From assembly GCF_036906915.1 (NCBI RefSeq), contig NZ_JBAKHX010000125.1:1-14635 (forward strand): DNA of 14,635 nucleotides, written 5' to 3'. Both the position numbers and the translations under genes were made by a program. Origin of the DNA: Phytohabitans sp036906915 (GTDB lineage: Bacteria; Actinomycetota; Actinomycetes; Mycobacteriales; Micromonosporaceae). How positions within the stretch are numbered: position 1 is the stretch's first letter; each line of letters opens with the position of its first letter. The notes under the pieces were generated by a model, which did no database searches, was not told the origin of the DNA, and saw only the letters and a program-made list of their open reading frames with translations. Below, piece by piece: positions 6,787 to 13,149 of the stretch.

Positions 6787-7490
6787 GCGGCCCTCTCCAG
6801 GATGCGTTCGCGGACCACTCGGCCGTCGGCCATTTCGACCAGCCGGTTGGCGCACCGGGTGGCCAGATGTGGGTCGTGGGTGACGATCAGCAGGGTCTGC
6901 CCGCTGCGGTGTAGGTCGGTCAGCAGGTCCATCACCTGTTCGCCGGAGCGGCTGTCCAATGCCCCGGTCGGTTCGTCGGCCAGCAGCAGGGCCGGACGGT
7001 TCATCAGCGCCCGGGCCACGGCGACCCGCTGCCGTTCACCGCCGCTGAGGGTGGCCGGGTAGGCGTTGGCCCGGTGGGCGACGCCGAGCCCGTCGAGCAG
7101 TTCCAGGGCCTGCTTGCGGGCCGTGCGAGCGGAGGCACCGGCCAGCTGCGCGGCCAAGGCCACGTTGTCCAGCGCCGGCAGGTCGTCGAGCAAGTTGAAG
7201 AACTGGAAGATCATGCCGATGCGCCGTCGGCGGTACATGGCCAGCCCGGTCTCGCTCAGCTTCCCCAGATCCTCGCCCTCAACGGTGACGGTTCCGGCGG
7301 TCGGCCGGTCCAGACCAGCGACCATGTTGAGCAAAGTGGACTTGCCGCACCCGGACGGCCCCATCACCGCGACGGCCTCACCGGCGCGGATCCGCAGCGA
7401 CACGCCGTCCAGCGCGGCGGTGTCCCCGTATTCCTTACGTACGTCGTCGACTCGAACGACGAGCTGATCCGTGTTGTCTTCTTGGGTCAC
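6783..7490 (-). CDS. ABC transporter ATP-binding protein (LolD/MacB type)
   Basis: A 235-aa ATPase from GTG 7490. Walker A GPSGCGKST (44-52), Q-loop Gln 96 in MIFQFFNLL, signature LSGGERQRVAVARAL (148-162), Walker B ALLLADEPTGALD (167-179) and H-loop His 205 in IVTHDPHLA are all present in canonical order. 'FQFFNLLDDLPALDNV' and 'DEPTGALDSRSGEQVMDLL' are the marks of the MacB/LolD/FtsE branch, whose partners are FtsX-type permeases, as encoded next. The SD before GTG is weak. A 73-base gap separates it from the response regulator; no clear internal promoter was found there. It overlaps the permease start by ATGA. Intact. Confidence 0.93.
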   Translation of the reverse strand: MTQEDNTDQLVVRVDDVRKEYGDTAALDGVSLRIRAGEAVAVMGPSGCGKSTLLNMVAGLDRPTAGTVTVEGEDLGKLSETGLAMYRRRRIGMIFQFFNLLDDLPALDNVALAAQLAGASARTARKQALELLDGLGVAHRANAYPATLSGGERQRVAVARALMNRPALLLADEPTGALDSRSGEQVMDLLTDLHRSGQTLLIVTHDPHLATRCANRLVEMADGRVVRERILERAA

Positions 7491-7563
7491 GGCACGACGC
7501 TATGGGTGCGGCTGTCACGTCGCGTCCGGCTGCGGAGCCAACTTGGCGCGTAGTACCTGAGAG

Positions 7564-8238
7564 CTATGCGCTACCGCTCGGGCGGACGACGCCTGTCTCG
7601 TATGCGAAGACAGCGGCCTGGGTGCGGTCCCGTAGGCCGAGCTTGGTCAGGATCCGGCTCACGTGGGTCTTCACGGTCTGCTCGGCCACCACAAGGCGTT
7701 CGGCGATCTCCGCGTTCGACAGGCCCTGCGCGATGAGCGACAGCACCTCGGTTTCGCGTTCGGTCAGCGCGCCGACGCGGTCCTTGAGCGGGGCCCGCGG
7801 GGTGTCGGCCAGCCGGGAGAACTCGGCGATCAACCGCTTGGCGACGTTCGGGGCCAGCAGCGCTTCACCGGCCGCGACCACCCGCACCGTGTGGGCGAGC
7901 TCGGCGGCCGAGGCGTCTTTGAGTAGGAACCCAGAGGCGCCGGCGCGCAGCGCCTTGTATACGTACTCGTCCAGATCGAATGTGGTCAAGACAAGGACCT
8001 TGACGGCGGTGTCGGCGGGTTCGGTGAGCTGTCGGGTCGCTTCGATCCCGTCCACCACGGGCATGCGGATGTCCATCAGCACGACATCCGGGGCCAGGTC
8101 GGCGGCCTTGTCGACCGCATCCTGGCCGTTGACGGCCTGGCCGACCACCTCGATGCCGGGTTCGGCGTTGAGCAGCACCGTGAAACCCTGACGGACCATG
8201 ATCTGGTCGTCGGCGATCAGCACGCGGATGTTCGTCAT
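7564..8238 (-). CDS. NarL/FixJ-family response regulator
   Basis: A 224-aa protein from ATG 8238 with GAGGATC five bases upstream. Receiver domain residues 1-120: acidic pocket IADDQ (D10/D11), phosphoacceptor D56 in VVLMDIRMP, Thr in VLVLTTFD and Lys in GFLLKD. LuxR-type HTH at about 157-217: LTERETEVLSLIAQGLSNAEIAERLVVAEQTVKTHVSRIL, then TKLGLRDRTQAAVFAYETG. Partner of the histidine kinase encoded 9 bases upstream; it probably controls the neighbouring ABC genes, although no binding site was identified. Intact, in contrast with the kinase, whose sensor is gone. Confidence 0.93.
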   Translation of the reverse strand: MTNIRVLIADDQIMVRQGFTVLLNAEPGIEVVGQAVNGQDAVDKAADLAPDVVLMDIRMPVVDGIEATRQLTEPADTAVKVLVLTTFDLDEYVYKALRAGASGFLLKDASAAELAHTVRVVAAGEALLAPNVAKRLIAEFSRLADTPRAPLKDRVGALTERETEVLSLIAQGLSNAEIAERLVVAEQTVKTHVSRILTKLGLRDRTQAAVFAYETGVVRPSGSA

Positions 8239-8247
8239 GCGAGATCC

Positions 8248-9045
8248 TCAACAGGTGGTGTAGATCGGGGCCGGCAGGGTCGCGGTCACCTCGTACCCGC
8301 CGTCCGCGGTGACTCCGGTGGTCAGCTTCCCGCCCAGCATCGCGACCCGTTCCCGCATGCCGAGCAGGCCGTGACCGGCGCCGGCAGACGGTGACGCTGG
8401 CCGGGTCGGGGCAGTGTCGCGGACCTGAATGACCAGGTCGGCCGATTGGTAGGTGAGCTCGACCCGCACGGCGGCGCCGGGAGCATGCCGGATCGCGTTA
8501 CTCAGCGCCTCCTGCACGATTCGGTAGGCGGACAATTCGACACCGGGCGGCAGCGGCCGCGGCTGGCCGATTGTGCGTGCGGCGACGGCGAGGCCGGCGT
8601 CGCGGACGTTGCCGACCAGTTCGTCCAGCCGATCCAGGCTGGGCTGCGGCGCGTGGTCGGCATCAGACGGCGGTGCGTTCTCCACACGCAGCACACCCAG
8701 CACCCGGCGCAGCTCGGCCAGGGCTTCCAGCGCGTTGCCGCGAATGCCGGCGAGGTTCTGTTTCAGCTCCTCGGGCGGCTCGGCGACCAGGTGCGGGGCG
8801 ACCTGCGCCTGGATAGAGATGACCGACAGGTGGTGGGCCACCACGTCATGCAGTTCCCGGGCGATGCGGGTGCGCTCTTCCAGCAGGGTACGTCGGGCCC
8901 TCTCCTCAGCCGAGATCTGCTGCTGCGCTGCTAACTGGGTGCGAGCCACCCGCCGGGCGCGCCGCACCGCACCGAGCAGCGCGGCCAGGCCGCATACCGA
9001 GATGATCGGCGTGTTGGCGATCGGGGTCCGTGTGCGGGTGTTCGG
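8248..9045 (-). pseudogene. Histidine kinase (HisKA_3/NarX type), N-terminal sensor deleted
   Basis: The cytoplasmic half is complete: a last membrane helix piece (TPIISVCGLAALLGAV), a linker helix (ARRVARTQLAAQQQISAEERARR), DHp with the H-box LLEERTRIARELHDVVAHHLS, then the ATPase with N-box VQEALSNAIRHAPGA, G-box AGHGLLGMRERVAMLGGKL and the C-terminus at 8248. Homology stops near 9045, where the antisense of the second TnsA-like gene begins. The earlier membrane helices and sensor that such kinases normally have are therefore missing. An open frame does continue to 9339, giving a theoretical 363-aa chimera with H164 as phosphoacceptor, but its first about 100 residues are Pro/Arg-rich antisense sequence. 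The enzyme core could still be made but is probably not signal-responsive. The operon's own promoter has also been lost. Confidence 0.85.
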
Positions 9046-9050
9046 ATGGT

Positions 9051-9540
9051 GTGGTGGTCGCCAGGCGGGTGCGCTCGGCACGCGGTGACCCGCCGCGGCT
9101 TTCTCCGGCGGGTGAGGCGACAGTGTGGATCCGCTACGGCGTGAACGATGTGGCACCGGTCGCGTTGGACCAGGTGCGGGTTCGAGAGTTCGCCGGGTCG
9201 GTGCCGTGGCGGCGGTGGCGTTCGCATCACGGGCAGGCACACTTGTCCGGCGGTTTCTGGTCCGCCATCGTGGGCGGGCATGTGGTCTACGAAAGCCGTC
9301 TGGAGCTGGCCAGGCTTCTCGTGGCTGACTTCGATCCACTGATCACCGCGATCTGGGCGCAGCCGTGCCGGCTGGTCGGCCACAGTGGACGGCAAGCAGC
9401 GCCACCATGTGCCGGACTTCCTGTTCGCGTCCCCCGACCGGGGACGTCACGGTGGTGAACGTCAAGCCGGTGCACCGGTTGGCCGATGCTCGGGTGGCCG
9501 AGGCGTTGGCGTGGCCGCGAGCGCTGTTGACCGGGCACGG
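9051..9540 (+). pseudogene. TnsA-like transposition endonuclease, two frameshifts (copy 2)
   Basis: From about GTG 9051 the plus strand reads VRSARGDPPRLSPAGEATVWIRYG, REFAGSVPWRRWRSH, GGFWSAIVGGHVVYESRLELARLLVADFD, IWAQPCRLVG. A shift near 9383 continues as DGKQRHHVPDFLFAS, and another near 9435 as GDVTVVNVKPVHRLADARVAEALAWPRALLTGHG. The PD-(D/E)xK residues (E of YESRLEL, D of HVPDFL, K of VNVK) are kept, but two frame breaks make it a pseudogene. It aligns with copy 1 block for block but is clearly diverged, so it came from another element or an old duplication. Like copy 1 it fades before the usual C-terminus. Its 5' end abuts the truncated histidine kinase. Confidence 0.78.
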
Positions 9541-9625
9541 GGCTGCCGGCTTACTCGCGGGCTTGGCCCCTGACCCTTACTCACGGGTATTCACTCGTCC
9601 GGCCACGCGATCAAATCGGGTGGTT

Positions 9626-9684
9626 TTGACAAATCGGACATATTCTTTAGGTGCGACTCATCCCGGATCCGATCCTGAGAGGAA
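9626..9684 (+). promoter_or_regulatory. Candidate promoter and SD of the lectin-fusion gene
   Basis: TTGACA (9626-9631) is a perfect -35 hexamer inside an AT-rich patch that stands out locally. The best -10 candidate is TTAGGT (9647-9652), with a short 15-base spacer, so the promoter is tentative. AGAGGAA (9678-9684) precedes TTG 9691 by six bases and fixes that start. TGTC-like motifs on the opposite strand (TGTCCGATTTGTC) could alternatively belong to a decayed transposon end. Confidence 0.4.
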
Positions 9685-9690
9685 CGTCCC

Positions 9691-10659
9691 TTGACCAAGC
9701 GATGCAACGTTCAGATCGCCACGTGCGTGGTGCCCAACTCGACCGAGCAGCCGGTGCTGACCGTCTCCGGTTCCGGCACCTCCCTTACCGCGTCGATCTA
9801 CAAGCCTGCGGACGGCCACCATGACCGCCAGGTGTGGACGATGGAGGAGACGACCGAAACCAGCGGCAGCGAATCGACCGGCTTCCGCCTAGTCACCTAC
9901 CGGACGTTCACCATGACGATCGGCAAGCAACTGATGGCACTGACCCGCACCGCGGCCAAGCACCCGCTGGCGGTCCAGCCCTACACCCCCGGCGGCGCGA
10001 ACCAGATCTGGTACGACGTGCTAAACCGGTCGTCAACGAACTTCACGCTGGGCTCAGCCGACAGCACTCCGATCTGCATCGACCTGCAGGACAGCAAGAC
10101 CAAGGACGGCTCGCCGGTCTGCTCCTACCCGCTGAACAACCCGTTTACCGCCAACCAGGCATGGCAGTTGAAGTGGCTCAACGACCTGCCGGGCTCGCAC
10201 ATCGCGCAGCAGTACGACATCGCCAACCTGTTGCTCACCGAGGCGACTAAGAACCCGCAGTTCCGAGCCATGCTGATCGCCGATCCCGCGCGAACGTTCA
10301 CCGATGCCGGCTACCCGCTGCACATCGAGGAGTACGCCGAATTCAACAGCTTCTTCCGGTCGCACAAGCCGCTGATGCAGGCGCTCGCCAGCGGCGCGGA
10401 CGCGACCGTCACCGCGGCCTGGCCGTGCGTCGTCTGCCAGATCGCCCTATACTCCGCCGCGGCCGTCCTGGTCGGCATCGGCGCTTTCGGGCTGGCGCTG
10501 CTGACGCCGACCACCCCGATCGTGGTCTCCCTCGCCGCGACCGCGTCGGTGACCACGCCTCAGGCACTGGCCTTCATCGTCGGCCTCGGCGCGCTCGCCG
10601 ACTTCTCGGTCGCCTCCGTGCTGACGGCGCTCTGCGAGTGGCTCAACATCTGCGGCTGA
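9691..10659 (+). CDS. Ricin-type lectin fused to leader-like segment and hydrophobic Cys-bracketed C-terminus
   Basis: A 322-aa protein starting at TTG 9691 (SD AGAGGAA). Residues 1-162 look like a ricin B-type beta-trefoil: three QxW motifs at 47-49 (QVW), 105-107 (QIW) and 156-158 (QAW), regularly spaced by 50-58 residues. Residues about 178-210 (IANLLLTEATKNPQFRAMLI, then ADPARTFTDAGYPL) resemble the NHLP-type RiPP leader pattern 'NPxFRxxLxxDPxxxxxxxG'. Residues 244-322 begin WPCVVC, continue with two long hydrophobic, Ala/Gly/Val-rich stretches (about 251-272 and 277-311) broken by LTPTTP, and end CEWLNICG: a CxxC near the start and CxxxxxC at the end. This recalls bacteriocin-like or membrane-inserting peptides. 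There is no signal peptide and no modification or protease gene nearby. A strong hairpin follows. Function inferred as a carbohydrate-targeted toxin or peptide precursor, unproven. Confidence 0.85.
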   Translation: MTKRCNVQIATCVVPNSTEQPVLTVSGSGTSLTASIYKPADGHHDRQVWTMEETTETSGSESTGFRLVTYRTFTMTIGKQLMALTRTAAKHPLAVQPYTPGGANQIWYDVLNRSSTNFTLGSADSTPICIDLQDSKTKDGSPVCSYPLNNPFTANQAWQLKWLNDLPGSHIAQQYDIANLLLTEATKNPQFRAMLIADPARTFTDAGYPLHIEEYAEFNSFFRSHKPLMQALASGADATVTAAWPCVVCQIALYSAAAVLVGIGAFGLALLTPTTPIVVSLAATASVTTPQALAFIVGLGALADFSVASVLTALCEWLNICG

Positions 10660-10672
10660 CGTGCCACCGGCA

Positions 10673-10726
10673 TGATAAAGGACCTGTCCAGCGTGGAAAC
10701 CGCGCAGTGGGACAGGTCCTTCATCA
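10673..10726 (+). terminator. Long stem-loop terminator after the lectin-fusion gene
   Basis: TGAT-A-AAGGACCTGTCC (10673-10689) pairs with GGACAGGTCCTT-C-ATCA (10710-10726): 16 pairs with one A/C mismatch and a 20-base loop that can itself pair GCG with CGC. It starts 14 bases after the stop codon. Its symmetry would let it work in both directions. Confidence 0.75.
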
Positions 10727-10777
10727 GATTCTTCAGCAGCGGCGCCGAGACCCAGACCACAACGAGCAGCGGGCTGA

Positions 10778-10963
10778 CTCAAAGAACTCGGCATACACGA
10801 ACAAGACCTCTGCCGACACCGCCAGCGCATCGAACAAACGGCCGGAATCCGCATCTTCCGACCCAACCCACCCCTGGCCCCCATCCCAGAAGGCGCACAG
10901 TTTCTCTGCCACGCAGCCCGAGCGCTACAACGACTCGACCAATCCACTTCCGGAAAATCTTGA
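10778..10963 (+). pseudogene. Fragment resembling a LysR-type winged-HTH region
   Basis: A 61-codon frame directly after an in-frame TGA, with no start codon, reads LKELGIHEQDLCRHRQRIEQ, TAGIRIFRPNPPLAPIPEGA, QFLCHAARALQRLDQ. The order 'recognition helix - RIEQTxGIRIF - wing with LxPxPEGxxFL - AxxALQxLD' follows the LysR HTH layout (LExxLGxxLFxR...LTxAGxxLL). The preceding helix and the effector domain are absent. It is probably a regulator remnant; identification is tentative, based on this pattern alone. Confidence 0.35.
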
Positions 10964-11110
10964 GCACCCCCAACACCGCAGGCCCATCCAAGGACCCAAG
11001 ACCCAACCGAATGCTCAAGATCTCGCGGACTACCTTGTGCTCGAATCACCGGGAACGACGGCCACTCCAGGCTCCAGATTGCTCACGGATTCGCGGAACC
11101 TACACAGCAG

Positions 11111-11290
11111 TTGGCTGCCGCATCCGGAGCGGCGATCCGGGGCGATGTTGAGTGGTGCCTGCACGCCGGCGCTTGGACACAACCGGTCAACGCTCCAATC
11201 GTGTCAAGCTTCCGCACACCCGAGCGGCCGGACCATGACGGCGTCGACCTCGCCGCACCCACCGAGACACCCATCCGGGCCGCCGCAGGT
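11111..11290 (+). pseudogene. M23 (LytM-type) peptidase, N-terminal half
   Basis: The frame reads AWTQPVNAPIVSSFRTPERP, then DHDGVDLAAPTETPIRAAAGG and then loses homology. 'PVxAPIVSxFRTPERPDHDGVDLAAPxxTPIRAAAxG' is the start of an M23 metallopeptidase domain, with the first zinc ligands His and Asp of HDGVD. The remaining ligand His and the HxH pair are not here but are present in the fragment at 2398-2654. TTG 11111 is only the first possible start of the frame, and no SD was found. The catalytic domain is cut at about the same place where the other fragment begins, so the two pieces are complementary. Confidence 0.7.
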
Positions 11291-11434
11291 GGACCCTGGC
11301 CTGGTTGGTGGCTCATCCCACTACCCGCCTGGCCGACGCAACGAACGCCATCTTGCTTCAGAGGCTCCGTCATGGCACATCGGCCCTCACCCGTGCAATT
11401 CGCTATCCCTCGTCCATCTCATGGTGTGAGCTGC

Positions 11435-11980
11435 TCAGGGCGCTCCGATGCGGCCGTCGGTCGTCTCCGCAGAGGCCAGCCTTCGGAGTATCTCCATGTC
11501 GGTGATGTCCTTCTGTCGCCATGGCCGGCCGTTGCGCAGGCGGGGGAACTGCTCCTTCATGGCGAGCATGCCGGAGACGCTCATGGCCAGGACCGGCGTG
11601 CCGTCGAGCGTCACGGGCTCCCCGCCGAACGATCCTGGCGGGAACAGCCAGTCGGCGAACCGCCCAAGGGACTGGCTGAACGATCCGTCTGGCCACCGAT
11701 CGAAGTAAGCGGTGCTAAACGAAACCTCGTCCCACGTGAACTCGCAAGATTCCTCTGGCGGTTGAGTCGGCAGAGCCATGGCACCAGCTCCTACGAGAAG
11801 CGCCTTCGAGCGCTCGGCATAAATGCGCTCGACCCAGAACTCCACGTCGCCGTGCTCACGCGTAATCCGGCCGATCCTCGCATCGAGTCCCCAACCTCCG
11901 AACAGCCATGCTGAGATATCGTCCGCCTGCAGGACCGCGACGACCTTGCGAATAACACGCAGCTGCCCTTCGGTCTTCTC
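11435..11980 (-). CDS. Aminoglycoside/lincosamide-type nucleotidyltransferase, start codon missing
   Basis: The continuous minus-strand frame reads EKTEGQLRVIRKVVAVLQAD, DISAWLFGGWGLDARIGRIT, REHGDVEFWVERIYAERSKA and on to a stop at 11435, about 181 codons, close to the length of ANT(2'')-like enzymes. GGWGLDA with REH-x-D-x-(D/E)-F is the nucleotide-binding and catalytic Asp motif of this family, which adenylylates aminoglycosides or lincosamides; the second acidic residue is Glu. The C-terminus (WRQKDITDMEILRRL) is also typical. Between the in-frame TGA at 12020-12022 and GTG 11845 there is no ATG, GTG or TTG. The natural start is therefore lost, unless CTG 11962 is used; GTG 11845 would omit the active site. 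Otherwise intact. It was probably a resistance gene carried by the element. Confidence 0.65.
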   Translation of the reverse strand, partial: EKTEGQLRVIRKVVAVLQADDISAWLFGGWGLDARIGRITREHGDVEFWVERIYAERSKALLVGAGAMALPTQPPEESCEFTWDEVSFSTAYFDRWPDGSFSQSLGRFADWLFPPGSFGGEPVTLDGTPVLAMSVSGMLAMKEQFPRLRNGRPWRQKDITDMEILRRLASAETTDGRIGAP

Positions 11981-12087
11981 GGCTCCGGACCTATCTGGAC
12001 CACGCCGCTGCCCACGACATCAGCACACTCGAAGCGATCCGCGACGCCGTCGAGGGCAAGTGCTGGCTACCGCCCTGCCCCGCCTGA
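11980..12087 (+). other. Unassigned coding-like fragment
   Basis: An in-frame piece reads LRTYLDHAAAHDISTLEAIR then DAVEGKCWLPPCPA and stops at 12085-12087. Codon use is strongly GC-ending and the sequence is balanced like a real protein, unlike its alternative frames. It sits between the nucleotidyltransferase (opposite strand) and the recombinase fragment, and has no start codon. No family recognised; probably the 3' end of a gene brought by the mobile element. Confidence 0.25.
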
Positions 12088-12150
12088 GACGGGATCAAGG
12101 ACCCTCCGGAACGGACACATTCAGAGACTTGCAATACCCGACTGCACCGT

Positions 12151-12675
12151 TTGGCACCTCCGACTCCGGCTTCCCGCGCCGAGGTCGAAAGCGAACAGGC
12201 TCTCGCCCGCGGCGAGCACCTCCTAGCAATGATCGACGCGCTCGACCACACCGACCTACAGGGCCCGGCCGCCGACGAAGCCGACCGCCGGCTCAAAGAC
12301 TTTGCCAGCCAAGCCCGCTTCCAGGGCTCTGGCATCACCGACCAGCGGCGGCTGCTGCGCCTGATGCGCCGCGACGACCCCGCCATATATCCGGGCGCAT
12401 ACGTCACGTGCGTGTCCGACCCGGCCAAGGCTCTCTGCCGTCGCGGTGAAACTGCCGGGCAGCACCCGGATCTCAACGCCTGCCGCCCCCTGGACTGCCG
12501 CAACGTTGCGCTCACCGCCAACAACACGACCGCGTGGCAGGCCGAGATCGACAACATCGGTCGGCGGCTCCAGTCCAGACCACCGCTCCCGCCGCTGCTT
12601 CACCACCAGATGTCCGACCGCCTCGACGAGCTGACCAAGTTCCTGGCCCGCCGCCACGAACGGCGGACCCCGTGA
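12151..12675 (+). pseudogene. Putative C-terminus of a Tn554-type (TnpB-like) tyrosine recombinase
   Basis: The 174-codon frame from TTG 12151 reads AEVESEQALARGEHLLAMID, DALDHTDLQGPAADEADRRL, a CVSDPAKALCRR...NACRPLDCRNVAL segment with paired cysteines, then TANNTTAWQAEIDNIGRRL, LQSRPPLPPLLHHQMSDRLD and stops at 12673. The cysteine block followed by an AW-x-E-x-x-x-I helix and PPLPP-L resembles C-terminal tails of large integrases that precede TnpC-like proteins in actinobacteria. No catalytic R-H-R-Y residues lie in this part, so the call rests on that tail and on the next gene. It overlaps the next gene by GTGA, an intact operon junction. The N-terminal body is missing. Confidence 0.5.
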
Positions 12676-13142
12676 CACCCGCCGTCCGCCCCGGCACCGA
12701 CCTGGCCAGCTACAGCAAGGGAGGTTCAGCTCCCATCGACCGAGAACGTCGACAAGGCCAAGGCGGAAATCCTCGCCGAGACTCACACCAGCGGCGCCAG
12801 ACCTACCGTCGTTGCGCTCGCCCGGCGTGTCGGTCTGACCAACGCCACGTTCTGGCGGTACTTCCCCGACGTCGCCCGCGAGGTCGCCGCAGCCGGTCGA
12901 AACGAATCACAGGCGGAACCGTCGTGCACGCGCCTTCCCGGCTCCAGGACCTGGAGCGCCAGAACGCGGAACTCCGCCGCACCAACCGCGATCTCACCCT
13001 CACCGTCAAGTTGGCCGAAGCCGCCATACAACGACTCGCCCTCGAAAACCACCGGCTCCGGCAGGAACTCGAAGCCGCTACCCGGGTCACTCGACTCGAC
13101 GACAAGCGCCGAAACACGCCAGCACCACCCACACGCACATAG
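12672..13142 (+). pseudogene. TnpC-like / DUF6262-type HTH + coiled-coil protein, two frameshifts
   Basis: GTG 12672 overlaps the preceding stop and reads VTPAVRPGTDLASYSKGG. Near 12740 the frame shifts to STENVDKAKAEILAETHTSG, ARPTVVALARRVGLTNATFW, RYFPDVAREVAAAG, a TetR-like HTH. Near 12930 it shifts back to SRLQDLERQNAELRRTNRDL, TLTVKLAEAAIQRLALENHR, LRQELEAATRV, a strong heptad coiled coil, ending at 13142. HTH plus coiled coil directly after a recombinase gene is the layout of TnpC of Tn554 and of actinobacterial DUF6262 proteins, which assist integration orientation or efficiency. Two frame breaks make it non-functional as read. Confidence 0.65.
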
Positions 13143-13149
13143 CGACGCA

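Larger units (their letters stand above)
10727..11434. other. Debris region without an intact gene
   Basis: Several overlapping long frames here are Pro/Ser/Thr/His-rich in one direction and Gly/Arg-rich in the other, which is what high-GC non-coding DNA produces. Within it only two pieces resemble proteins: a LysR-like HTH fragment (10778-10963) and the N-terminal half of an M23 peptidase (11111-11290). The stretch 11291-11434 has one frame (LAWLVAHPTTRLADATNAIL) that looks mildly protein-like but could not be assigned. Confidence 0.5.

Noticed and set aside
9590..9650. TGTC/CGATTTG motifs on the minus strand as a second transposon end
   Set aside because: They do not match the TGTCGC repeat unit at 2657-2713 in sequence or spacing; a promoter region explains the AT-rich patch equally well.
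10425..11429. 334-codon plus-strand frame after the lectin-fusion gene
   Set aside because: It begins within the lectin-fusion gene in another frame, crosses its terminator and is Pro/Ser/His-rich; no coherent domain.
11291..11434. Protein-like frame LAWLVAHPTTRLADATNAIL
   Set aside because: Short, mixed third-position bases, no recognised family, and it runs into antisense of the nucleotidyltransferase.
770..12745. Similarity between GVLGRWPLNLQ (minus, near 770) and DVLGRWELNLP (minus, near 12730)
   Set aside because: The second is the antisense of the TnpC-like gene; the resemblance is short and not supported in neighbouring bases.
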